From an uncultured Pseudomonadota bacterium (lineage in GTDB: Bacteria; Pseudomonadota; Gammaproteobacteria; Steroidobacterales; Woeseiaceae): a stretch of 64,000 nucleotides of DNA. Made by a program: the position numbers and the translations under genes. Position 1 is the first letter of the stretch. Each line of letters opens with the position of its first letter. The DNA lies in assembly GCA_913055625.1 (NCBI GenBank), contig CAJXJW010000001.1, positions 434,001 through 498,000 of the forward strand, read 5' to 3'. Below are positions 8,657 to 18,994 of the stretch, in pieces. A model generated the notes under the pieces. That model worked only from the letters and a program-made list of their open reading frames with translations. It made no database searches and was not told where the DNA came from.

Positions 8657-10543
8657 ATGCCAAGTGTCATGAATACCAGCCTGACGGGAATGCTCGCGTT
8701 CCAGCGCGCGCTCGCCGTCACCAGCCATAATATTGCCAACGCGAACACGCCCGGCTACAGCCGACAGGTGGTCGATTTCTCCGCGCGCCCCGGTACGGGC
8801 GTCGGCAGCGGCTACATCGGCGGCGGCGTGCAGATCTCGTCTGTCCGCCGGATGTACGACGACCTGCTCGGTGAGAACCTGCAGACGGCGACGACCGGGC
8901 AGGCCCGATTCAGTACGCTCAACGACCTGGCAAGCCGCCTCGACGCGCTGCTCGCGGACCCGGACACCGGGCTCAGTTCCAGCCTGCAGTCGTTCTTCGG
9001 TGCCGTCCAGGACGTCGCGAGCGACCCGGCGTCGATTCCCGCGCGGCAGGCCCTGCTCGGGGAGGCGTCGAGCGTTGCGGAACGGTTCCAGTCGCTGGAC
9101 GGGCAGCTTGATGATATCGGCAAGGAAGTGAACGCCGGCGTCCGCGGCGCTGTCGGCGATATCAATCGACTCGCGTCCTCCATCGCCGAAGTGAACCAGC
9201 GCATTGCCGTGGCCGGCGGCCTCGATCGCGCGCCGGTGGACCTCCAGGATGAGCGCGACCGCCTCGTGCGTGAGCTGTCCGGGAAAGTCGGCGTCACGAC
9301 GGCGCTGCAGGACGACGGTACGCTGAGCGTGTTCATCGGCTCCGGGCAGACGCTCGTGATCGGCAACAACGCCCAGGAACTCGCCGTGCAGCAGAGCGAG
9401 TTCGACCCGACGATCGTCAACGTGGTCTACAAGGGCAGCGCAGGCACTGCGTCGATGGATCGCTCGCTGACCGGCGGTGAACTCGGCGCGTACCTGGAGT
9501 TCCGCGACAGCCTGCTCGATCCGGCGAGACGCTCGCTCGGACAAACGGCGACAGCGTTTGCCAGCCAGTTCAACGCGCAACACGAAAGCGGCATGAACCT
9601 CAGCGGCGCGCTCGGAGAGGCATTTTTCGACGTCGCCACGCCCGCCGTCAATGGTTCCGCGAACAATACCGGTACCGGCAGCGTCGTCGCCTCGGTCGGC
9701 GACCTGGGTGGCCTGACGGGCGATGACTATGTGCTCACCTACGACGGTTCGGACTATGCCCTGACGAACTTCTCCACCGGCGCGGCGGTCCCGATGACCG
9801 GCAGCGGTACCGTGGGCGACCCGTTCATTGCGGACGGCCTGGAGCTCGTCGTATCCGGTGCGCCGGCGGCGGGCGACAAGGTTCGTATCGTCTCGACCGC
9901 GGAGGCGGCCGGGAGCGTCCGGAGCCGGATCAGCGACCCGACGTCGGTCGCGATCGCCGCACCGACACGCGCGACCGCGGCACTCGGCAACCTGGGTGAC
10001 GCCGAGATTTCGCAGAGCGTGGTTACCGACATCTCGGACCCGGCGCTGCTGAGTACCGCCGTGATCGAGTTCACGAGCGCGTCGACGTACACGATCAATG
10101 GCGCGGGGAGTTTCGCGTACACCGACGGCGACCCGATCACGATCAACGGCAGCGAAGTCACGATCTCCGGGGTGCCGGCCGTCGGCGACCGGTTCACGAT
10201 CGAAGCCAATTCGGGCGCCTCGGGCGACAATCGCAACGGCCTGCGCCTGGCCGGTGTCCAGTCCGTCGGCGTGCTTGCCGGCGGCACGGTCAGTATTGGC
10301 GAAAGCCACAGCCGGCTGATCGCGGCGGTCGGCAGCACGACGCACCAGGTCAAGTCGAACCTCGCCGCGCAGGACGCCCTGCTGACCAGCGCCGAAGACG
10401 CCGTCATGTCACAGTCGGCCGTGAATCTCGACGAGGAGGCCGCGAAGCTCATCCAGTACCAGCAGGCCTACCAGGCCGTTGCCCAGGTCGTGGCCGTGGC
10501 CAACAGCCTGTTCGACAGTCTCCTTTACGCGACGAGGCGGTGA
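8657..10543 (+). CDS. flgK: Hook-filament junction protein FlgK (HAP1)
   Basis: A 628-residue junction protein exported with FlgN. NTSLTGMLAFQRALAVTSHN and NIANANTPGYSRQVVDF form the family N-terminus. The C-terminus VNLDEEAAKLIQYQQAYQAV is the conserved helix. The centre (about residues 320-560) is long and beta-rich with few recognisable motifs, the usual variable domain. The start has GAGGG 7 bases upstream; the ATG at 8669 (MNTSLTG) is an alternative. It is followed by flgL 4 bases later. Confidence 0.95.
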   Translation: MPSVMNTSLTGMLAFQRALAVTSHNIANANTPGYSRQVVDFSARPGTGVGSGYIGGGVQISSVRRMYDDLLGENLQTATTGQARFSTLNDLASRLDALLADPDTGLSSSLQSFFGAVQDVASDPASIPARQALLGEASSVAERFQSLDGQLDDIGKEVNAGVRGAVGDINRLASSIAEVNQRIAVAGGLDRAPVDLQDERDRLVRELSGKVGVTTALQDDGTLSVFIGSGQTLVIGNNAQELAVQQSEFDPTIVNVVYKGSAGTASMDRSLTGGELGAYLEFRDSLLDPARRSLGQTATAFASQFNAQHESGMNLSGALGEAFFDVATPAVNGSANNTGTGSVVASVGDLGGLTGDDYVLTYDGSDYALTNFSTGAAVPMTGSGTVGDPFIADGLELVVSGAPAAGDKVRIVSTAEAAGSVRSRISDPTSVAIAAPTRATAALGNLGDAEISQSVVTDISDPALLSTAVIEFTSASTYTINGAGSFAYTDGDPITINGSEVTISGVPAVGDRFTIEANSGASGDNRNGLRLAGVQSVGVLAGGTVSIGESHSRLIAAVGSTTHQVKSNLAAQDALLTSAEDAVMSQSAVNLDEEAAKLIQYQQAYQAVAQVVAVANSLFDSLLYATRR

Positions 10544-10547
10544 TCTG

Positions 10548-11741
10548 ATGCGGACCTCGACCCTGGGTAGCTACCAGTCCGGTCTGAGCCTGATGCAACG
10601 CATGCAGGCGGCGATCGATCATACGCAGAAACAGGTGTCCACCGGGCGCAGGCTGCTGACGCCGTCGGACGATCCGCTGGGTGCCACGCGGGCGCTCGAA
10701 CTGCGGGAATCCCTCGCCGGGCTGGCGCAGTTCGATCGCAATGCGACGATGGCACAGAATCGGCTGAGTCACGAAGAGTCCGCACTGGCGTCCGTGAACA
10801 ACGTGTTGCAGCGCGTTCGTGAACTTGCACTGCAGGCCAACAATGCGACGCAAAGCAACGAAACGCGGGCGCAGATCGCGGTCGAGATGCGCGAGCACCT
10901 GGATCAGCTCGTCCAGATCGCGAACCAGACGGATGGCAACGGCCGTTACCTGTTCGCCGGCGGCAAGCTGGACGCGGCGCCGGTCGCGAAGGTGGGCGGC
11001 AGCTACACGTACAGCGGTGACCAGGGCCAGCGCCTCGTCGAGATCGGCGACGGTCGTTTCGTTGCCGACGGGGACAGCGGCGACGCGGTGTTCTTCCGCG
11101 TGCGCACCGGCAATGGCACGGTGCAGGCGTTGCCGGACGGAGCGAACACCGGCAGCGGTGTCATCGGCGCCGTCGGAACCGCGGACATGGCGGCATGGGT
11201 TCCCGACCGCTACACGGTCGAGTTTCTCGATGACACGAATTACGAGGTGCGCGATTCCGGCGGTGCGCTCGTCACGTCCGGCGCGCACGCGAGCGGTGAG
11301 GAACTCGGCTTCCTCGGCGTTCGCTTCGAGCTGTCCGGGTCCGTCGCGGCGGGCGACCGCTTTGTCGTCGAGGCGAGCCCTAACCAGGACGTGTTCTCGA
11401 CCATCGACAAGCTCGCGAGCGCGATCGAGATGTCCGTGATCGACGATACCTCCGGCGCGGTGCAAACGAACGGCATCAATGCCGGGCTGCGCGACATCGA
11501 CCAGGCCATCGGCCGAATTCTCGACGTCAGAACGCAGGTCGGCTCGCGCCTGGCGGCCATCGAGAGCCAGGTCGACAACAACTCGAACCAGTCCCTGATC
11601 GCGACGGAGCTCCTCGCGGACATCGAGGACCTGGACTACGCCGAGGCGCTGTCGCGCCTCAGCCAGCAGATCTCGACACTCGAAGCCGCCCAGCAATCCT
11701 TCGTCGCGGCACGCCAGCTCTCGCTGTTCGACTATCTCTGA
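10548..11741 (+). CDS. flgL: Hook-filament junction protein FlgL (HAP3)
   Basis: A 397-residue flagellin-like junction protein. MRTSTLGSYQSGLSLMQRMQ and QVSTGRRLLTPSDDPLGATR are the FlgL N-terminal signature. The C-terminus (EALSRLSQQISTLEAAQQSF then SLFDYL) is typical. It starts at 10548 just after the flgK stop, in the order expected for the operon end. A short GC hairpin follows the stop. FlgL is an export client of FlgN and sits between FlgK and the filament. Confidence 0.94.
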   Translation: MRTSTLGSYQSGLSLMQRMQAAIDHTQKQVSTGRRLLTPSDDPLGATRALELRESLAGLAQFDRNATMAQNRLSHEESALASVNNVLQRVRELALQANNATQSNETRAQIAVEMREHLDQLVQIANQTDGNGRYLFAGGKLDAAPVAKVGGSYTYSGDQGQRLVEIGDGRFVADGDSGDAVFFRVRTGNGTVQALPDGANTGSGVIGAVGTADMAAWVPDRYTVEFLDDTNYEVRDSGGALVTSGAHASGEELGFLGVRFELSGSVAAGDRFVVEASPNQDVFSTIDKLASAIEMSVIDDTSGAVQTNGINAGLRDIDQAIGRILDVRTQVGSRLAAIESQVDNNSNQSLIATELLADIEDLDYAEALSRLSQQISTLEAAQQSFVAARQLSLFDYL

Positions 11742-11749
11742 GTACCGGC

Positions 11750-11766
11750 CGCCGCTGTGTGCGGCG
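11750..11766 (+). terminator. GC hairpin after flgL
   Basis: CGCCGC-TGTGT-GCGGCG begins 9 bases after the flgL stop. There is no T-tract, so it may stabilise mRNA ends or act weakly as a terminator. Confidence 0.35.
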
Positions 11767-11876
11767 CATAGCGCGCGGTCCTGCTGCGGCGGAACTGCGT
11801 CACAGTTTCAGCATCTTGTGCTCATGTTTGCACGTCGTCGGTCGGTCCCGCGGCCAAAGTCCTGCAAATCCCCCTA

Positions 11877-11903
11877 TAAAGTTTTTGTCCCGCCGTCCGA
11901 TAA
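11877..11903 (+). promoter_or_regulatory. Sigma-28 promoter for fliC
   Basis: TAAAGTTT, 11 bases, TCCGATAA: the -35 box is perfect and the -10 box has one mismatch to GCCGATAA. The leader to the fliC ATG is about 95 bases. The rest of the 266-base gap shows no gene. Confidence 0.9.
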
Positions 11904-12007
11904 CCCTGTGTGAAGGATGGCCAGCATCTTGAGAAACGGCCATGCGACAAAGTATCCGGGAAAGGTAACAAACCGGGCGTACTATCAAGCAATCAGGAGT
12001 TACTGCA

Positions 12008-13447
12008 ATGGCACAAACGATCAATACCAACGTTGCTTCGCTCAATGCACAACGTAACTTGAATCGTTCGCAAGGTTTGCTGAACCAGTCACTGGAACGA
12101 CTGTCGACGGGCCTGCGAATCAACAGCGCAAAGGACGATGCCGCGGGTCTCGCGATCTCCGAGCGTTTCACCACGCAGATTCGTGGCCTCAACCAGGCTG
12201 TGCGAAACGCGTCTGACGGCATCTCGCTGGCACAGACGGCAGAAAGCGCGCTGGGCGAGCTGACGAACAACCTGCAGCGTATCCGCGAGCTGGCCGTACA
12301 GTCGGCCAACGCGACGAACTCGGCCTCGGACCGCGCGGCACTGAACGCCGAAGTTCAGCAGCGCATCGCTGAAGTCGAGCGCATCGCGAGCCAGACGTCG
12401 TTCAACGGCCGCAAGGTACTGGACGGCACGTTCGGCAGTGCGCAGTTCCAGGTGGGCGCGAATGTCGGCGAGACGATCAGCGTCAACCTTACGACCGGCA
12501 TGCGTGCCAGCCAGATGGGCCAGATCGCCAGCGCGACGGGTTCGGCGGTGACGAGCAACGCTCTCGCCGACAACGGCCTCACGATCGCCGTCGGTGGTGC
12601 ACCGGCAGTCAACGTGGGTGCGTCTGTTGCAGGGTCGCTGAACGGCCAGGAAGCCGACAGCGCCTACGCGAAAGTACGTGCCATCAACAACGCCGGCGTC
12701 GCCGGCCTGTCGGCCACAGCGTCGAACAGCCACACCGGCGCGTTCGTCACGATCGACGGCAGCAGCGCCACGACGGCGTCCACCTACGCGCTGACGATCA
12801 ACGGCGTCGACATCTTCACCGGTGCCGACAACGTCGCGATCGGTGCATCGCTGACGGCGTCTGACGTCGCGGCCCAGGTCAACCTGTACTCGTCGCAGAC
12901 CGGCGTTTCGGCCTCGGTCAGTGGCACGGACCTGACGTTCACGTCGATCGACGGCCGCAACACGTCGATCACCGAGAACATCACGCTCGGCACGAGCGCA
13001 ACCGGTACCGGTATCGCTGCGGCCCAGGAAGGCGTGATTCGCGGAACGGTGAAGCTGTCGGCCTCCGACAACATCGTGATGACCGGCGCGTTCGCCGACA
13101 TTGGCCACGCGGCCAGCATCTCGAAGGATGCCGGCACGCTGATCGGTGTTGACGTGCTGAACGTCGAAAACTCGGAAGCAGCCATCAATCGTGTCGATTC
13201 GGCGCTCACGGTCGTCAGCGACCTGCGTTCGAACTTCGGCGCGATCCAGAACCGCTTCGAGTCGACGATCGCGAACCTGCAGGCCGTCTCCGAGAACCTG
13301 TCTGCTTCGCGCAGCCGGATCCAGGACGCGGACTTTGCAGCCGAGACCGCCGCGCTGACCAAGGCGCAGATCCTGCAGCAGGCCGGCGTCGCCGTCCTTT
13401 CGCAGGCAAACGCCCAGCCGCAGCTCGCCCTGAGCCTGCTGCAGTAA
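12008..13447 (+). CDS. fliC: Flagellin
   Basis: A 479-residue filament subunit. The conserved D0/D1 ends are intact: [20 protein letters not shown] with [20 protein letters not shown] at the start, and [20 protein letters not shown] with PQLALSLLQ at the end. The centre (about residues 175-370) is a Thr/Ser/Ala/Gly-rich variable domain that would be surface exposed. It is the only flagellin gene here. Transcription should be from the sigma-28 box at 11877. AGGAG precedes the ATG. A 12-base-pair hairpin follows the stop. Confidence 0.97.
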   Translation: MAQTINTNVASLNAQRNLNRSQGLLNQSLERLSTGLRINSAKDDAAGLAISERFTTQIRGLNQAVRNASDGISLAQTAESALGELTNNLQRIRELAVQSANATNSASDRAALNAEVQQRIAEVERIASQTSFNGRKVLDGTFGSAQFQVGANVGETISVNLTTGMRASQMGQIASATGSAVTSNALADNGLTIAVGGAPAVNVGASVAGSLNGQEADSAYAKVRAINNAGVAGLSATASNSHTGAFVTIDGSSATTASTYALTINGVDIFTGADNVAIGASLTASDVAAQVNLYSSQTGVSASVSGTDLTFTSIDGRNTSITENITLGTSATGTGIAAAQEGVIRGTVKLSASDNIVMTGAFADIGHAASISKDAGTLIGVDVLNVENSEAAINRVDSALTVVSDLRSNFGAIQNRFESTIANLQAVSENLSASRSRIQDADFAAETAALTKAQILQQAGVAVLSQANAQPQLALSLLQ

Positions 13448-13466
13448 GCGCGGAGAGCGAATAGCG

Positions 13467-13500
13467 CCGCGCCGGGAGACAAGGATGGCTCCCGGCGCGG
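13467..13500 (+). terminator. Strong hairpin between fliC and flaG
   Basis: A perfect 12-base-pair stem (13467-13478 with 13489-13500) and a 10-base loop lie 20 bases after the fliC stop. It has no T-run, so it may reduce read-through into flaG or protect the fliC message rather than end transcription fully. Confidence 0.6.
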
Positions 13501-13518
13501 ACTTCCCGGAGAACGACG

Positions 13519-13878
13519 GTGACGGACCGCAACCTGATAGCATCGAATGACATGACCGGCACCTACCGGGTTCCGGCTCAGGCTCAGCGCAGCGCTCCGG
13601 CAACCGGCACGCCGGCGTCACAGGCCGGCGAAACCTTGCCGCTTCGCGGCGTCGACCGCCAGGAACTCGAGGCGCTGGCCGAGAAACTGAACCTCGCCAG
13701 CCGGTCGATCGGGCGTGACCTGCGATTCAAGGTGGACCTCGATCGTCACAGCGCGGTCATCCAGGTCATCGACCGGGATACCGGGGAAGTCATCAGGGAA
13801 ATACCACCGGAGCGCGCTCGCGTTTCGGCCACGGACAACGGCGAACTCGTACTGCGGCTGCTGGACAGCCGGGCATGA
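13519..13878 (+). CDS. flaG: FlaG family flagellar protein
   Basis: A 119-residue FlaG-like protein. The conserved part is the C-terminal half (about residues 50-119: FKVDLDRHSAVIQVIDRDTG then EVIREIPPE), the usual FlaG core. The N-terminal third is polar and variable. FlaG sits between flagellin and fliD in many polar flagellar clusters and affects filament length, but its exact role is unsettled. It starts with GTG at 13519 after GGAGAACGAC; the ATG at 13552 is an alternative. Confidence 0.87.
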   Translation: MTDRNLIASNDMTGTYRVPAQAQRSAPATGTPASQAGETLPLRGVDRQELEALAEKLNLASRSIGRDLRFKVDLDRHSAVIQVIDRDTGEVIREIPPERARVSATDNGELVLRLLDSRA

Positions 13879-13906
13879 TGATGCGCGCCGTACCGCGAAG
13901 CATTCA

Positions 13907-13922
13907 TGGCACGTTTCTTGTA
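13907..13922 (+). promoter_or_regulatory. Possible sigma-54 promoter for fliDS
   Basis: TGGCACG-TTTC-TTGTA has a perfect -24 box and correct spacing, but GT replaces GC in the -12 box, so it may be weak. It lies 33 bases before the fliD ATG. Confidence 0.55.
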
Positions 13923-13954
13923 AGCACCGTGGTAATGCACTACGGAGAGGAAAC

Positions 13955-15343
13955 ATGGCCGGCATAATTTCATCAGGGATCGGGTCCGGGCTCGATATCG
14001 CCGGGATCGTACAGAGTCTCGTTGCTGCGGAGGGAACACCCGTGGAGACCAGGATCAGCCAGAAGGAAGCGCGGGCCCAGGCGCGTCTTTCGGCATTCGG
14101 CAGCCTGAAGTCCGCGCTGGCGGATTTCCGCGACAAGCTCAACGCAATGAAGACTGCGGATGCGTTTCTCGCACGGAAGGCTACCTCGGGTAACGAAGAG
14201 GCGCTTGCCGTCACCGCCAGCGGCAAGGCGTTACCGGCCCGCTACGATGTCGAAGTCGTGCAGCTCGCCTCGGCGCACAAGCTGACGTCAGGCGCGTTTA
14301 GCGGGTCCGATGCCGTGGTCGGCACGGGCACGCTGATGGTCAGCGCAGGTGCGGCCACCATGGCCGTCGAGATCACGGAGAACAACAACACGCTCACGGG
14401 AATTCGCGACGCTATTAATGCGGCGAGCGACAACCCGGGGCTGGCCGCAACGATCGTCAATGCGGACAGCGGCAGCTACCTGATCCTGACGGCTGACAAG
14501 CCGGGCACACCGAACGTCTTGACGGTCAGGCACTCCGGCGGCGACGGCGGCCTTTCCGCGCTGGACTACGATCCGCTCAATGGCGCGACGCAGCTCACCG
14601 AATCGCGCCCGGCACAGGATGCGCTCGTCCGCATCGATGGCCTGGACGTCGTCGGCAACACGAACAGCATCGAAGGCGCCATCGAAGGCGTGACGCTCGA
14701 TCTGCTCGCCGCGACGGAAGGCGCGACTGTCAGCCTCAAGGTCGAGAACGATCTTGACGCGGCGCGCAAGCTCACCGGCGATTTCGTCGCGAGCTACAAC
14801 GCGCTGATGAACACGCTCGACTCGCTGACCGACTACAACGCGGAAGACTCCTCGGCAGGGCCCTTGCTCGGTGATGCCACCGTGCGCGGCATACGCGACC
14901 AGATCCGGCGCGAGATGAGCAACACCGTCAAGGATGTCGAGAGCCCGTTTGCGAACCTGCGCGACGTTGGTGTCGAGACACAGCTCGATGGCACGCTCGT
15001 GATCAACGAGGGTGAGTTGTCGGATGCGCTGGCCGCCGAGTTCGCCGGCTTCGGCAAGATGTTTTCCGCCAGCGACGGCTTTGCCGTTCGCCTGCATGCG
15101 TTGACCGACGGTTTTCTCAGCTCCGGCGGAATACTCGAAACCCGCAGCGAGGGCCTGAAGTCGCAGATCGATAGCCTCGGAGACCAGCGGGATTCGTTGA
15201 ATGAACGCCTGGCGGCACTGGAAACGCGCCTGTTGCGCCAGTTCAACGCGCTCGACTCGCTGCTCGCCCAGTTGTCGTCGACCAGTAATTTCCTCAACCA
15301 GCAACTGAACAGCCTGCCCGGCGTCGACCGCCCGGGCACCTGA
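13955..15343 (+). CDS. fliD: Filament cap protein FliD (HAP2)
   Basis: A 462-residue protein that caps the filament and guides flagellin folding. The start MAGIISSGIGSGLDIAGIVQ is the FliD family signature, followed by LVAAEGTPVETRI. The C-terminal coiled-coil region (about residues 390-455, LKSQIDSLGDQRDSLNERL) is typical. It starts at 13955 behind GGAGAGG, and the frame upstream runs inside flaG. FliD export uses the FliT-type chaperone; a FliT-like gene follows fliS. Confidence 0.95.
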   Translation: MAGIISSGIGSGLDIAGIVQSLVAAEGTPVETRISQKEARAQARLSAFGSLKSALADFRDKLNAMKTADAFLARKATSGNEEALAVTASGKALPARYDVEVVQLASAHKLTSGAFSGSDAVVGTGTLMVSAGAATMAVEITENNNTLTGIRDAINAASDNPGLAATIVNADSGSYLILTADKPGTPNVLTVRHSGGDGGLSALDYDPLNGATQLTESRPAQDALVRIDGLDVVGNTNSIEGAIEGVTLDLLAATEGATVSLKVENDLDAARKLTGDFVASYNALMNTLDSLTDYNAEDSSAGPLLGDATVRGIRDQIRREMSNTVKDVESPFANLRDVGVETQLDGTLVINEGELSDALAAEFAGFGKMFSASDGFAVRLHALTDGFLSSGGILETRSEGLKSQIDSLGDQRDSLNERLAALETRLLRQFNALDSLLAQLSSTSNFLNQQLNSLPGVDRPGT

Positions 15344-15358
15344 TCGGAGGTAACGAAG

Positions 15359-15772
15359 ATGCTGTCACCCAGCACAGGATCGGCCGCACGGGCCTACCAC
15401 TCCATGGACATGCAGGGCCGGGTAGCGTCCGCGACGCCTCATCGCCTGATCCAGCTGATGATGGAGCGCGCGTTAGCGAAGATCGGTCTCGCGTCGAAGC
15501 AGATTTCCGAGGGCAACCTGCTGGACAAGGGCGGCAACATTTCCGATGCGATCAGCATCGTCAATGGATTGCAGGCGAGCCTCGACCCGTCGGCGAATCC
15601 CCGCATGACCGAGAACTTCGACGCGCTGTACGCCTATATGACGCGACGCCTGCTCGAGGCCAACCTGCACAACGATGCGGACAAGCTCAACGAAGTGGCG
15701 GGACTTCTGCGGGAATTGAAGGAAGCCTGGGACGCGATCGCCGACCAGGCCGCGGCGGCCGACAATGGCTAG
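15359..15772 (+). CDS. fliS: Flagellin export chaperone FliS
   Basis: A 137-residue helical cytoplasmic chaperone that binds the flagellin C-terminus and stops early polymerisation. The family motif ASATPHRLIQLMMERALAKI appears here as VASATPHRLIQLMMERALAK (about residues 22-41), followed by DAISIVNGLQASLDP and YMTRRLLEAN. GGAGG precedes the ATG. The end overlaps the next gene by 8 bases, suggesting coupled translation. Confidence 0.95.
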   Translation: MLSPSTGSAARAYHSMDMQGRVASATPHRLIQLMMERALAKIGLASKQISEGNLLDKGGNISDAISIVNGLQASLDPSANPRMTENFDALYAYMTRRLLEANLHNDADKLNEVAGLLRELKEAWDAIADQAAAADNG

Positions 15773-16064
15773 CTCGATGCTTGCCAGCGACGTCACGCCC
15801 GACACCATCGTGCTGGAGATGTCGGAGCACCTCGGCGCGCTGGCGGCGGCCGGCGAGTGGGACGAGCTCGAGCAACTCGTTGCCCGCCTGCAGCGGGCGA
15901 TCGTCGACGTCCCCGAGCGCCGGCGCCGCGATCTCGCCAGGATGCTGCAGGAACGCATTGCCGGCATCACGGACGAGGCCCGCCGCGCGCGCGGCGAAGT
16001 CTCGCGCGAACTCACGCACCTGCGGCGGGGGCGCCGGGCGACCCAGGCCTACGGTCTGACCTAG
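15765..16064 (+). CDS. fliT: FliT-like flagellar chaperone
   Basis: A 99-residue all-helical protein overlapping the end of fliS. It has short heptad-like stretches (GEWDELEQLVARLQRAIVDV) and a basic C-terminus. FliT proteins are weakly conserved; the call rests on size, helical make-up and position after fliDS. FliT would chaperone FliD and in some species modulates flagellar gene activation. Another small export-related helper is possible. Confidence 0.65.
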   Translation: MASSMLASDVTPDTIVLEMSEHLGALAAAGEWDELEQLVARLQRAIVDVPERRRRDLARMLQERIAGITDEARRARGEVSRELTHLRRGRRATQAYGLT

Positions 16065-16083
16065 CGCGCTCCGCACATCCCAT

Positions 16084-16105
16084 ATTTGTGACCAGGTTCG
16101 CAAAT
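16084..16105. promoter_or_regulatory. CRP/Vfr-like palindrome upstream of fleQ
   Basis: ATTTGTGA-CCAGGT-TCGCAAAT: 8-base arms with one mismatch around a 6-base spacer, close to the CRP half-sites TGTGA-N6-TCACA. It lies 61 bases before the fleQ start. In Pseudomonas aeruginosa Vfr controls fleQ, which makes the position meaningful. No core promoter is clear next to it. Confidence 0.5.
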
Positions 16106-16166
16106 CGGTGCTCGTGACCGGTTTATGCTGTGCCCCGGATTACGTTAACAACGTCAGGGGCACTCA

Positions 16167-17495
<1,329 letters not shown>

Positions 17496-17599
17496 CGCCG
17501 TTCGCCGTCCGGCGGAGGCCCCTCCCGCAACGTCATTTTCTTGACGCTCGCACCCGTCGAGTGAGCCATAACCTGTTGTATTTATAAGAAATACAAAAA

Positions 17600-17615
17600 T
17601 GGCACGCATCTTGCT
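17600..17615 (+). promoter_or_regulatory. Sigma-54 promoter for fleR-fliE operon
   Basis: TGGCACG-CATC-TTGCT is a perfect -24/-12 element after a 104-base AT-richer gap from fleQ. It implies FleQ activates the fleR-like gene and the fliEFGHIJ genes behind it. Because the -12 box ends at 17615, translation must start downstream. Confidence 0.9.
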
Positions 17616-17668
17616 TGATCACCGGTAACTGCAGCAAGACGTCGGAAATCCGACGAGCGAGGGACGTT

Positions 17669-18994
17669 TTGGCCGAATTGACGGAATCCTGCATCCTGGT
17701 CGTGGACCGGGATCCGGCACAGCGCGACGTGGTGTGCGAGGCCATCGCCGGCACCGCGCGACGCGTCGTGGCGGCCGAAAGCGACAGCGAGGCTCTCGAA
17801 ATTCTCGGGCGCGAGCGGGTAGGCCTGGTCTTCAGCGAACTGGCTGGCAATGCGCCCGGGGTGACGACACTGTTCCGCCAGATCCAGCAGCGGCACCCGG
17901 AGGTGCCGGCCGTCGCGATGGCGGCCGAGGGATCGATCGAGCACGCGGTCGACGTGATGCGCGACGGCGCAGCGGACTACCTCGTCAAGCCGGTCGACGT
18001 AACGCGGCTTGCAAGTGTCGTCCAGAAGTATTTCGCGCCGGGCCAGCACGTCGCGGACCCGGTGGCCGTCGATGCGTCGTCGGTCGCACTGCTGCAGACG
18101 GCGCGACGGGTTGCCGCAACTGAGGTCACCGTGACCATCTCGGGCGAGAGCGGCTCGGGCAAGGAGGTACTGGCCCGCTACATTCACGCGCATTCCGGGC
18201 GGCGCAATGGCCCCTTCGTCGCGATCAACTGCGCGGCGATCCCCGAGAACATGCTGGAGGCCGTGCTGTTCGGTCACGAGAAGGGCGCTTTCACCGGCGC
18301 GACGCGGTCGCATGCCGGCAAGTTCGAGCAGGCGAACGGCGGTACATTGCTGCTGGACGAGATCTCCGAAATGGACCTGGCGTTGCAGGCGAAGTTGCTG
18401 CGCGTCATCCAGGAGCGCGAAGTTGAGCGCATCGGTGCGAGCGCACCGGTCGCCGTCGACGTTCGCGTGGTGACGACGACGAACCGCAACCTGCGTGAGT
18501 GGGTGGCGTCCGGGCGCTTTCGCGAGGACCTCTACTACCGTCTGAACGTCCTGCCGCTGCACGTCCCGGCACTGCGCGACCGCCCCGCGGACATCGTGCC
18601 GCTCGCCGAGATGTTCCTCGCGCGTCACGACCGGCACCGCCACCTCGCGCATTGTGCCCGCGCGGCGCTCAGTGCCTACCATTGGCCGGGTAACGTCCGG
18701 GAACTCGACAATCTCGTGCAACGCAGCGCGATCCTGTCGACCGGTCCCGAGATCCTCGTGTCAGACCTGGCGTTCGAAGCGGCGAACGGGGCCATGTCGG
18801 CTCCCGACGACAGCGGCCTGCACGAACGCCTCGCGCACCATGAATTCGAATGTATCCGCAAGGCACTCGAAGCCCACGGCGGTAAACGCGCCGCGGCAGC
18901 GGAAGAACTCGGCATCAGCGCGCGCACGCTGCGCTACAAGCTGGCCCGCCTGCGCGAGCTCGGCATGAGCGTGCCCGGAGACCGCCATGAATGA
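17669..18994 (+). CDS. fleR: FleR-like sigma-54 regulator, atypical receiver
   Basis: About 441 residues: receiver domain (1-120), AAA+ domain with Walker A GESGSGKE (159-166) and GAFTGA (206-211), then a Fis-type helix-turn-helix (AAAEELGISARTLRYKLARL). The receiver is degenerate: the usual phospho-Asp is Glu57 (LVFSEL instead of LVxSDV), and the switch Thr/Ser is Ala, although the late Lys (YLVKP) stays. No fleS kinase gene lies between fleQ and this gene. The TTG start at 17669 follows GAGGG by 5 bases; earlier in-frame codons fall at or before the promoter. The 3' end overlaps fliE by 8 bases. Confidence 0.82.
   Translation: MAELTESCILVVDRDPAQRDVVCEAIAGTARRVVAAESDSEALEILGRERVGLVFSELAGNAPGVTTLFRQIQQRHPEVPAVAMAAEGSIEHAVDVMRDGAADYLVKPVDVTRLASVVQKYFAPGQHVADPVAVDASSVALLQTARRVAATEVTVTISGESGSGKEVLARYIHAHSGRRNGPFVAINCAAIPENMLEAVLFGHEKGAFTGATRSHAGKFEQANGGTLLLDEISEMDLALQAKLLRVIQEREVERIGASAPVAVDVRVVTTTNRNLREWVASGRFREDLYYRLNVLPLHVPALRDRPADIVPLAEMFLARHDRHRHLAHCARAALSAYHWPGNVRELDNLVQRSAILSTGPEILVSDLAFEAANGAMSAPDDSGLHERLAHHEFECIRKALEAHGGKRAAAAEELGISARTLRYKLARLRELGMSVPGDRHE

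Noticed and set aside
8309-10345. 678-codon open frame antisense to flgJ/flgK
   Set aside because: Arg/Asp/Val-rich shadow of flgK; no ribosome site or family match.
13714-13954. Open frame joining flaG's region to fliD from upstream
   Set aside because: It overlaps flaG in another frame; the fliD start at 13955 has GGAGAGG and the family N-terminus.
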